A DNA stretch of 64,000 bases from positions 1 through 64,000 of the forward strand of contig NZ_FNCC01000016.1 of assembly GCF_900100955.1 (NCBI RefSeq), given 5' to 3'. Shown here piece after piece: positions 57,279-64,000 of the stretch. Both the position numbers and the translations under genes were made by a program. Source of the stretch: Lentzea fradiae. GTDB taxonomy: Bacteria; Actinomycetota; Actinomycetes; Mycobacteriales; Pseudonocardiaceae. Numbering within the stretch: position 1 is the first letter of the stretch; each line of letters starts with the position of its first letter. Under the pieces are notes generated by a model. That model did not search any database, was not told where the DNA came from, and saw nothing but the letters and a program-made list of their open reading frames with translations.

Positions 57279-58051
57279 GCGTCCTCCCCGAACCTCGCGC
57301 GGACCGTCCCGAGGCCGGTGAAGGTCGCCTCCACCTCGTCGCCCGCGGCGACCGGCACGACGGGGCCGAGCGAACCGCTGAGCACGACGTCGCCCGCCTT
57401 GAGCGGGTCGCCCAGCTCGACGGCCGTCGTCGCGAGCCACGCGAGCGCGGTGAGCGGATCGCCCATGCAGTCGGCGCCGACGCCGGTCGAGCGCTCCTCG
57501 CCGTTGACGCTGAGCACCATCGACACGTCCCGCGGCACGACGTCCGCGAGCTTCACCCGGTCGGCGCCGAGCACGAACAGCCCCGCCGAGGCGTTGTCGG
57601 CGACCGTGTCGGTGAAGGTGATGTCCCAGTTGGCGATCCGGCTGTCCACGATCTCCAGCGCCGGCTGCGCGTACCCGACCGCCGCGGCGACCGTCCGTTC
57701 GTCGAACGGCCCGGTCGTGAGGTCCGCGCTCAGCACGAACGCCACCTCCGCCTCGACGCGCGGCTGCAACAGCCGGCCGGTCGGCACGGTGGCACCGTCC
57801 TCGAACGCCATGTCGTCGAGCAGCACCCCGAAGTCCGGCTGGTCGACGCCGAGCTGGCTGCGCACCGCCGGTGAGGTGAGACCGATCTTGCGCCCGACCG
57901 CGCGGGCACCGGCGGCGATGCGCGCGTGGATGTTGCGGCTCTGCACCGCGTAAGCCTCGTCCGCGCCGACGAGGTCCCGCACGGGCGCGCAGGCGGCCCC
58001 GTCACGTGCGGCCGCGGCGAGGCGTCCGGCTGCCAGTTCAACGTTGGTCAT
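57275..58051 (-). CDS. mhpD: 2-keto-4-pentenoate hydratase family protein
   Basis: 258 residues. VGRKIGLTSPAVRSQLGVDQPDFGVLLDDM, RVEAEVAFVL (metal-binding Glu residues), ALEIVDSRI and MGDPLTALAWLATT are the MhpD/FAH-fold signatures. It hydrates 2-hydroxypenta-2,4-dienoate in meta-cleavage of catechols. The following enzyme survives only as a stub, and the divergent IclR regulator is frameshifted, so its pathway is probably dead here. ATG 58051 preferred over 58060. Confidence 0.88.
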   Translation of the reverse strand: MTNVELAAGRLAAAARDGAACAPVRDLVGADEAYAVQSRNIHARIAAGARAVGRKIGLTSPAVRSQLGVDQPDFGVLLDDMAFEDGATVPTGRLLQPRVEAEVAFVLSADLTTGPFDERTVAAAVGYAQPALEIVDSRIANWDITFTDTVADNASAGLFVLGADRVKLADVVPRDVSMVLSVNGEERSTGVGADCMGDPLTALAWLATTAVELGDPLKAGDVVLSGSLGPVVPVAAGDEVEATFTGLGTVRARFGEDA

Positions 58052-58094
58052 GCCGCACATCGTGGCGTTCGCCGCACACCGGGCCGCATCGATC

Positions 58095-58113
58095 GGTTCC
58101 GCTGAACGGAACC
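58095..58113. promoter_or_regulatory. IclR-type operator dyad
   Basis: GGTTCCGctgaaCGGAACC, a perfect 7-5-7 dyad in the 79-base gap between divergent mhpD and the iclR gene; IclR proteins typically bind such TTCCG/CGGAA palindromes. The adjacent regulator is the likely binder. Confidence 0.65.
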
Positions 58114-58130
58114 CGTGGCACCATCGGGTG

Positions 58131-58891
58131 ATGACCGGGGTGCCGAACACCGTGCTGGGCAAGGTGATGCTGGTGCTGCACGCGTTCGGCGCCGACGACG
58201 ACGAGCTCGGCTTCGCGGAGCTGGGCAGGCGCACCGGGCTGCCGAAGGCGACGCTGCACCGCCTGCTGGCCGAGCTGGTCGAAGTCCGCCTGCTCGACCG
58301 CGGCGCGCGCGGCCACCGGCTGGGCGGTCACCTGTTCGAGCTCGGCATGCGCGCCTCCGTCGAGCGCCGCCTGGTCGAGGTGTTCATGCCCTACCTGGAG
58401 GACCTCTACGAACGCACCCACGAGACGGTCCACCTCGGTCTGCTGGAGGGCCGCGAGGTCGTCTACGCCGCCAAGATCGGCGGCCACCGCCAGGCGCCGT
58501 CACCGTCCGCCTGGGCGGCCGGATGCCGCTGCACGCCACCGCGATCGGCAAGGCCCTGCTGGCCCACGCCCCGGCACGGGTGCGCACCGAGGTGCTCGGC
58601 TCCCCGCTGACCCGCCGGACACCGCGCACCGTCGTGACCCCCGGCCTGCTCCGCCGCCAGCTCGCCACGATCCGGCAGACCGGCGTGGCCTACGAGTACG
58701 AGGAGTCGCGGGTCGGCCTCGCCTGCGTCGCCTCACCCGTGCTCGGCGACGACGGCGCAGTCGTCGCCGCTGTCAGCGTCGCCGGACCGACCACCCGCTT
58801 CGACCCCCGCACGCACGCGGCGTCCGTGCACGCCGCGGCGACGGGCATCGCGCTCACGTTGATCCGCCGCGCGAACCTGATGGGCGGTTGA
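58131..58891 (+). pseudogene. IclR family regulator interrupted by a frameshift
   Basis: Frame 1 from ATG 58131 gives MTGVPNTVLGKVMLVLHAFG, a winged helix (LGFAELGRRTGLPKATLHRLLAELVEV) and the start of the effector domain to YAAKIGGHRQAP. Homology then continues in another frame from about 58497 as VTVRLGGRMPLHATAIGKALLAHAPARVR through YEYEESRVGLACVASPV to MGG at 58891. One C appears lost in the GCGCCGTC run near 58494–58501. The intact form would be about 253 residues. A sequencing error cannot be excluded. Confidence 0.8.
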
Positions 58892-59213
58892 CAGTCGACA
58901 TGTCGATCGACGTGATCGACCTGCTGGACGCCGAGGCCGGTCAACCACGTCGTCAAGTCGATGTGGACGCTCAACATGAGATGTGGACTCTCAACATGTC
59001 GAGTCGACATCGATCCTGCAGCTGCATCAGCTCGACGCTCACCTCGACGCGCGCTTCAGCCGTCAACCTCCATCAACGTCGTCAATATCGACCTCCATCA
59101 ACGTCGTCGACATCGACGCGAACGTCGTCAACGTCGTCGACATGGATACGAAGAGCGTCAACCTCGTCGACGTGACACGAAGGACGTCGACATGGTCGAT
59201 GGCGTCCACTTAC
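58892..59213. repeat. GTCGAC-type degenerate repeat spacer
   Basis: Built from GTCGACATG, CAACGTCGTC, GTCGATGTGGACGCTCAACATG and CATCAACGTCGTCGACATCGAC words. The vocabulary is the same as at 43428–43805 but without strict six-base phase. No gene supported. Confidence 0.8.
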
Positions 59214-59215
59214 CC

Positions 59216-59259
59216 GATATCCGATATATCAGCCAGTCCGAGCCGGTATATCGGATATC
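59216..59259. repeat. Inverted pair of GATATC-family palindromes
   Basis: GATATCCGATATATC (59216–59230) and TATATCGGATATC (59247–59259). CGATATCCGATATA and TATATCGGATATCG can pair over 14 bases around an 18-base loop, making a hairpin between the IclR pseudogene and the convergent DUF2891 gene. Confidence 0.85.
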
Positions 59260-59268
59260 GCGACCGGT

Positions 59269-60276
59269 TCAGAACGCCTTGACGTCGAGGTAGGCGCCGA
59301 AAGTGCCGAGCCAGTGGTCCGCCATGTACCCGTGCCCGCCGAACACGTACGTCCACCCGGCCTCGCGGTGCGCCGCCGACGCCGTCCGCGCGAGCGGCAC
59401 GTACCGGTGCCCCTCCGGCAGCGCGTCCGCGATCGCCTCCCAGTTCCAGGCACGCGACAACGCGAGCCCGGCCAGGTGCGAGCCGTACGGGTCGGTGGGG
59501 TCGTCGACGGGGAACGGCTCGCGCAGCACGCGCCACCGCTCCGACTCGAGTTCCGGCAGGTAGGCGTCGAGCCAGGCGGCGAACTCGGCGGGGCCGAGGG
59601 CGCGGCGCATCAGGTCGGCCGTCGTCAGCGCGGGGGAGAGGAAGTCGGCGGCGTCCGGCTCGAACCCGCCGTACCCGGCCTCGTCCCCGTGCCACCGCAG
59701 CGCCGCCTCCCGGCACGCCGTGACGATCTCGGTGTCGCCGACGGCGAGCGCCGCGTCGTGCACCAGGCTCGTCGCGAACGCGGTGTTGCTGTGCGTGCCG
59801 GTCCTGATCGGCAGCCGGGCCGCCGAGACCCACTCCAGCCACCGGTCGCGCAGCACGTCCGCGATCGGCCGCACCGACCACGGCAGCCCCGAGGTGCGCA
59901 GCTCCGCGTCGAGCAGCAGCAGCCACGCCCACCCGTAGGGCCGCTCCCAGTGGTGTCCGGCCGGCGAGGCGAAGAACTCGGCCTCGACGGCGCAGTTCTC
60001 CGGCGTGACCAGCTTGTCGAGGGCGTCCCTGGCCGCGTCGGCACCCCGCACCGAGGGGCGCAGCCGCAGCAGGCGCACGGCGAGCCACGTCTGGTGCACG
60101 CACGAGTGCCAGTCGAACGACCCGGCGAACACGGGGTGCAGCACCCGCTGCGGAACGAGGCGGTGGTCGCCGTCGATGACGTGCGTCCAGTGCACCGGGT
60201 GGTCGCGTTGGATGTTCTCGATCGCGATTTCCAGCAGCCGGGTCGCGGTGCTGTCATCCAATCGGGTGGCGTTCAT
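59269..60276 (-). CDS. DUF2891 family protein
   Basis: 335 residues: LLEIAIENIQRDHPVHWTHVIDGD, LHPVFAGSFDWHSCVHQTWLAVRLLRL, ERPYGWAWLLLLDAELR, THSNTAFATSLVHDAALAVG, DPTDPYGSHLAGLALSRAWNW and GHGYMADHWLGTFGAYL match the DUF2891 family, probably an (alpha/alpha) toroid, possibly sugar-acting; function not established. ATG 60276 (MNATRLDD) with an alternative about nine bases upstream. Divergent from aroG. Confidence 0.85.
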   Translation of the reverse strand: MNATRLDDSTATRLLEIAIENIQRDHPVHWTHVIDGDHRLVPQRVLHPVFAGSFDWHSCVHQTWLAVRLLRLRPSVRGADAARDALDKLVTPENCAVEAEFFASPAGHHWERPYGWAWLLLLDAELRTSGLPWSVRPIADVLRDRWLEWVSAARLPIRTGTHSNTAFATSLVHDAALAVGDTEIVTACREAALRWHGDEAGYGGFEPDAADFLSPALTTADLMRRALGPAEFAAWLDAYLPELESERWRVLREPFPVDDPTDPYGSHLAGLALSRAWNWEAIADALPEGHRYVPLARTASAAHREAGWTYVFGGHGYMADHWLGTFGAYLDVKAF

Positions 60277-60438
60277 GGCCCACATCATGCAGTGCGACGT
60301 CGCGGCGGGGCAGTGGGCGGTCGTTGACAAGTAACAGACCTCACCCGCCCGACCACGCAAATCGTACGCCGGGGCCGCAGCCGCGGCACTGACGAACCCG
60401 GCCTGGTCTCTCAGTGTGGAACAACTAAGCTGAGCAGC

Positions 60439-61827
60439 GTGAACTGGACCGTGGACGTGCCCATCGACACGCTTCCCGAGCTTCCGCCGCTGCCTCCGGA
60501 GATGCGCAAGCGCCTGGACGAGGCCCTGTCGCGCCCTGCCGCGCAGCAGCCCGAGTGGCCCGACGCCGAACAGGTGCGTCGCGTGCGGACCCTGCTCGAG
60601 AGCGTGCCGCCGATCACCGTGCCCGCCGAGATCGACCGGCTGCACACGCAACTGGCGCAGGTCGCGAACGGTGAGGCGTTTCTCCTGCAGGGCGGTGACT
60701 GCGCGGAGACGTTCGCGGACAACACCGAGCCGCACATCCGCGCGAACATCCGGACCCTGCTGCAGATGGCCGTGGTGCTGACCTACGGCGCGAGCCTGCC
60801 GGTGGTGAAGGTCGGCCGCATCGCCGGCCAGTACGCCAAGCCTCGCTCGTCGAACATCGACGCGCTCGGCCTGCCGTCCTACCGCGGCGACATCATCAAC
60901 TCCCTGGTCGCGACGCCCGAGGCGCGCGTGCCGGACCCCAGCCGCATGATCCGCGCCTACGCCAACGCCGGCGCGGCCATGAACCTGCTGCGGGCCCTCA
61001 CCGGCGCCGGCCTGGCGGACCTGCACCGCGTGCACGACTGGAACCGCGACTTCGTGCGCACCTCGCCCGCGGGCGAGCGCTACGAGGCACTGGCCGGCGA
61101 GATCGACCGCGGCCTGAAGTTCATGTCGGCGTGCGGCGTGACCGACCAGTCGCTGCACGGCACGGAGATCTTCGCCTCGCACGAGGCGCTGCTGCTCGAC
61201 TACGAGCGCGCGCTGCTGCGCCTGGACACGACGGGCGAGCAGCCGCGGCTGTACGACCTGTCGTCGCACTTCGTGTGGATCGGTGAGCGCACCCGTCAGC
61301 TCGACGGCGCGCACATCGCGTTCGCGGAGATGCTGTCGAACCCGATCGGCCTCAAGATCGGGCCCACGACGTCGCCGGAGATGGCCGTCGAGTACGTCGA
61401 GCGCCTCGACCCGCGCAACGAGCCGGGCCGCCTGACGCTCATCTCGCGCATGGGCAACCAGAAGGTGCGCGACGTGCTGCCCGCGATCATCGAGAAGGTC
61501 GAGGCCAGCGGCCACAAGGTCATCTGGCAGTGCGACCCGATGCACGGCAACACGCACGAGTCGAGCACCGGCTACAAGACCCGGCACTTCGACCGGATCG
61601 TCGACGAGGTCCAGGGCTTCTTCGAGGTGCACCGCCGGCTCGGCACGCATCCCGGCGGCATCCACATCGAGCTCACCGGTGAGGACGTCACCGAGTGCCT
61701 CGGCGGCGCCCAGGAGATCTCCGACGACGACCTCGCCGGCCGCTACGAGACGGCGTGCGACCCGCGCCTGAACACGCAGCAGTCGCTCGAGCTCGCGTTC
61801 CTCGTCGCGGAGATGCTGCGCTCGTAG
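60439..61827 (+). CDS. aroG: Class II 3-deoxy-D-arabino-heptulosonate-7-phosphate synthase
   Basis: 462 residues, the type II DAHP synthase that starts aromatic amino acid synthesis. FLLQGGDCAETFADN, VKVGRIAGQYAKPRSS, YDLSSHFVWIGERTRQLDGAHIAFAEMLSNPIGLKIGP, WQCDPMHGNTHES (metal/PEP residues) and GGIHIELTGEDVTECLGG are diagnostic. Mycobacterial Rv2178c is the counterpart and is regulated by aromatic amino acids and chorismate mutase. GTG start. Confidence 0.95.
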   Translation: MNWTVDVPIDTLPELPPLPPEMRKRLDEALSRPAAQQPEWPDAEQVRRVRTLLESVPPITVPAEIDRLHTQLAQVANGEAFLLQGGDCAETFADNTEPHIRANIRTLLQMAVVLTYGASLPVVKVGRIAGQYAKPRSSNIDALGLPSYRGDIINSLVATPEARVPDPSRMIRAYANAGAAMNLLRALTGAGLADLHRVHDWNRDFVRTSPAGERYEALAGEIDRGLKFMSACGVTDQSLHGTEIFASHEALLLDYERALLRLDTTGEQPRLYDLSSHFVWIGERTRQLDGAHIAFAEMLSNPIGLKIGPTTSPEMAVEYVERLDPRNEPGRLTLISRMGNQKVRDVLPAIIEKVEASGHKVIWQCDPMHGNTHESSTGYKTRHFDRIVDEVQGFFEVHRRLGTHPGGIHIELTGEDVTECLGGAQEISDDDLAGRYETACDPRLNTQQSLELAFLVAEMLRS

Positions 61828-61853
61828 CCCGTTGCTGAAGACGAGCTGAAGAA

Positions 61854-61888
61854 CGAAGGGCCCCGCGTCGAGAACGCGGGGTCCTTCG
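61854..61888. terminator. aroG/pknL bidirectional terminator
   Basis: CGAAGGgCCCCGCGT and ACGCGGGGtCCTTCG pair with one G·T wobble around a CGAGA loop, between convergent aroG and the kinase gene. Confidence 0.8.
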
Positions 61889-61896
61889 CTTTCTGC

Positions 61897-63951
61897 CTAA
61901 AGACCGACGATGGTGATCTCGGTTCCCCGCGGCACCTTCGTGCGCGGCGGGATCGACTGGTTCACGACCGTCGCGTTGCCGCTCTTGTTGAACTCGACCT
62001 TCACCTTGAACCCGGCCCGTTCGAGCTGTTCCTTGGCCTCGCGGACCTTCTTGCGCGCCACGTCCGGCACCTCGACCTCGCGGGTGTTCTGGAAGAACAC
62101 GGTGACGCGCTTGGCGCCCGTCCCCTCCAGCACCGTGCCCGCGGGCGGGTCCGTCCGCACCACGCGCGACTGGTCGTTCTCGGCCGCGTCGTTGCCATCG
62201 GCCTCGACCGGCTCGATCCCGGCGCGCTGCAGCTCGGCGAACGCCTCGACCTTCGTCTTGCCGTTCACGTCCGGCACCGGGGTGCGCGGCGACGGGCCCT
62301 TGCTGAGCACGAGCGTCACCGGGCTGTCGATCTTCAGCGCCGTGCCGGGCCGCGGGTCGAGCGCCACGACCTTGCCGATCGGCACCGTGTCGTGGAAGGC
62401 GTCCTTCGTGGCGTCCGTGACGGCCTTCAGGCCGGACGCCTCGATCTCCTTCGTCGCGGCCTCGACCTCGACGCCGACGTTCACGAACGGCACCACGGGC
62501 CTGCCGCGCGACACCACGATCCGCACGGACTCGTTCTTGCGCAGCTCCGTGTCCGGGCCGGGCTCGGTGCGGATGACCTGCCCGGTCGGCACCTCGTCCG
62601 AGGGCACCTTGTCGATCAGCGGAGTCAGGTCCGCCGTCTGCACGAGTCGCATGGCGTTCTGCTCGGACTCGCCGACGACCGCGGGGACCGTCGTGTAGCG
62701 GTCCGCGCCGATGAGCCACGCGTACAGGCCGACGATGACCGCCAGCGCACCGACGACGGAGCCGCCGATGATCATGAGCTTCTTCTTGCGCTTGCGCTCC
62801 TCCTCGGCCGGGTCGACCTTGGGCTTGCGCGGACGGTTCTGGGGCGGACGGCGGCGGGGCGGCTCAGGGCGCTCCATCGTGCGCGTGCCCGCGATGCCGG
62901 GAGGTGGCGTCGGCGGCCCGGTGGTGACCGTGGTCATCGCCGCGTGCACCGGCGGCTTGGGCACGACTGGTCTGGTCGCCTCGGCGGCGGACGGGGTCAC
63001 GACACCGGTGGCGGCGGCGGACGGCGGCGTCGCGCCGACGGCGACCGGGATCGGCCGCATGACGACGGTCCTGTCGTTCTCCGGCACCGTGCCGGGAACG
63101 GGCACCGGCTGCGGCGTCAGGCCCAGCTCGGCGCCCACGCGCTCCAGCTCGGCGAGGAAGGCGTCGGCGTTCACCGGTCGCAGTCCGGGGTCGCGCCGCG
63201 TGGCCTTGCGGACCAGCGTGTCGAGCGCGAGCGGGATCTCCGGGATCGACGGCACGTCCGAGTTCACGTGCTGGGAGGCGACCGAGATCGGGTCGTCGCC
63301 GCGGTACGGCGCGTGGCCCGCCAGCATCTCGTAGAGCACGATCCCGGCCGAGTAGACGTCACTGCGCGCGTCCGCCGCGCCGGTCTCCACCTGTTCGGGT
63401 GACATGTAGGCCACGGTGCCGAAGCTCTCGCTGTCGGCCGTCACCCCGTTCTCGGCGACCGCGCCCGCCACCCCGAAGTCCGTCACCTTGATCTGACCGT
63501 TGGGTCCGATCAGCACGTTCTCCGGTTTCACGTCGCCGTGGAACAGTCCGGCGCGGTGCGCGACGCCCAGTGCGGACAGCGCCGGGCCGAGGATGCTCAA
63601 CGCGACCGCGGGCGCGAGCTTGCCGCGCTGCTTCAGCAGGTCGCGGAGGTTGCCGCCGTCGACCAGCTCCATGACCAGGTACACCTGGTCACCGTCGACG
63701 CCTTGGTCGTGCACGGACACCACGGCCGGGTGATGCAGCTGTGCCGCCGCACGCGCCTCGCGTTCGAACCGCGCGACGAAGGCCGGGTCGGCCGCCAGGC
63801 GTGGATCCATCACCTTGACGGCGACATCTCGATCGAGGCGGGTGTCGCGACCTCGATAAACGGTGGACATGCCACCGCGCGTGAGCACGGCGTCCACCCG
63901 GTAGCGCTGCTCGAGCAGTCCACCCATCACGTTCGAAACCGACCTCTCCAC
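61897..63951 (-). CDS. pknL: PASTA-domain serine/threonine protein kinase
   Basis: 684 residues with the longest start (GTG 63951; GTG 63930 or ATG 63927 are possible). Kinase domain 12–275: LTRGGMSTVYRG, VAVKVMD (Lys), FHGDVKPENVLI, KVTDFGVAG (DFG), GTVAYMSPEQ. Then a Pro-rich juxtamembrane segment, one transmembrane helix (IIGGSVVGALAVIVGLYAWLIG) and four external PASTA repeats that bind peptidoglycan fragments. The catalytic loop is HGD instead of HRD. Position matches Rv2176 pknL, which lacks PASTA in M. tuberculosis. Confidence 0.9.
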   Translation of the reverse strand: MERSVSNVMGGLLEQRYRVDAVLTRGGMSTVYRGRDTRLDRDVAVKVMDPRLAADPAFVARFEREARAAAQLHHPAVVSVHDQGVDGDQVYLVMELVDGGNLRDLLKQRGKLAPAVALSILGPALSALGVAHRAGLFHGDVKPENVLIGPNGQIKVTDFGVAGAVAENGVTADSESFGTVAYMSPEQVETGAADARSDVYSAGIVLYEMLAGHAPYRGDDPISVASQHVNSDVPSIPEIPLALDTLVRKATRRDPGLRPVNADAFLAELERVGAELGLTPQPVPVPGTVPENDRTVVMRPIPVAVGATPPSAAATGVVTPSAAEATRPVVPKPPVHAAMTTVTTGPPTPPPGIAGTRTMERPEPPRRRPPQNRPRKPKVDPAEEERKRKKKLMIIGGSVVGALAVIVGLYAWLIGADRYTTVPAVVGESEQNAMRLVQTADLTPLIDKVPSDEVPTGQVIRTEPGPDTELRKNESVRIVVSRGRPVVPFVNVGVEVEAATKEIEASGLKAVTDATKDAFHDTVPIGKVVALDPRPGTALKIDSPVTLVLSKGPSPRTPVPDVNGKTKVEAFAELQRAGIEPVEADGNDAAENDQSRVVRTDPPAGTVLEGTGAKRVTVFFQNTREVEVPDVARKKVREAKEQLERAGFKVKVEFNKSGNATVVNQSIPPRTKVPRGTEITIVGL

Positions 63952-64000
63952 AGTGCGAGATGGTAAAGCTCAGGATGACCCGGTTGGCGGAAGGGCGTTC

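Noticed and set aside
59269..61665. 798-residue minus frame spanning DUF2891 and aroG
   Set aside because: The part beyond 60276 is antisense to aroG; DUF2891 homology ends at the internal ATG.
1..64000. tRNA, rRNA or CRISPR array
   Set aside because: No cloverleaf with conserved T-loop GGTTCGAATCC was seen, no rRNA text, and the repeats lack regular spacers.

Overview
This window is a GC-rich, gene-dense actinomycete chromosome segment with many GTG/TTG starts and short overlaps between genes. The gene order follows the Mycobacterium tuberculosis Rv2176–Rv2217 neighbourhood: lipB, sucB, lpdA, pepA, ilvE, cobSTU, glycerate kinase, erpA, adoK, asnB, ctaC-ctaF, qcrCAB-ctaE, trpD, a DnaQ/UvrC-type nuclease, an NlpC/P60 protein, pimB', fadD15, an SRPBCC protein, an ArsA-type ATPase, plsC, exoribonuclease AS, aroG and pknL. 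This, with a PPi-type phosphofructokinase and an AfsR-type regulator, suggests Pseudonocardiales (a Lentzea, Saccharothrix or Amycolatopsis relative). The assignment is inference from gene content.

Layout. 1–294: truncated insertion-sequence transposase at the edge. 457–4026: small catabolic genes (cyclase, ABM monooxygenase, CaiB-type CoA-transferase, F420-type LLM oxidoreductase). 4076–10111: Tat-exported protein, lipoate ligation (lipB), PAP2 phosphatase, TIGR01777 epimerase, and the E2/E3 subunits of 2-oxoacid dehydrogenase. 10294–20669: regulators, OsmC, pepA, APC permease, ilvE, the cobUTS nucleotide-loop operon, aldo/keto reductase and a methyltransferase. 20676–27000: glycerate kinase, erpA, adoK and asnB. 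27180–36287: the aerobic respiratory bc1-aa3 branch (ctaC, ctaF, ctaE, qcrC, qcrA, qcrB) with plsC and trpD interposed. 36360–43427: Lrp-like RAM protein, nuclease, NYN protein, NlpC/P60, metallopeptidase and mannosyltransferase. 43949–55940: AfsR-type regulator, acyl-CoA ligase, SRPBCC/ArsA/ROK cluster, second plsC and exoribonuclease. 56017–60276: an accessory insert between the AS exonuclease and aroG, holding a PPi-type PFK, a decayed meta-cleavage cluster (intact hydratase, aldehyde dehydrogenase stub, frameshifted IclR regulator) and a DUF2891 gene. 60439–63951: aroG and a PASTA kinase.

Two unusual layers cut across this ordinary gene map. First, a family of AT-rich palindromes built from GATATC/GATATATC (for example GATATATCGGATATC) recurs about 20 times in a genome where such words should be very rare. 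Copies overlap stop codons at convergent gene ends, lie in intergenic regions, and occur inside coding sequences without changing protein length. The glycerate kinase gene alone has three. Second, five long spacers (2612–3093, 29403–29985, 41085–41549, 43428–43948, 58892–59268) consist of degenerate short-word repeats, two of them built from GTCGAC-like words and ending in the palindromes. These are the best candidates for something undescribed. No tRNA, rRNA or CRISPR array was seen.
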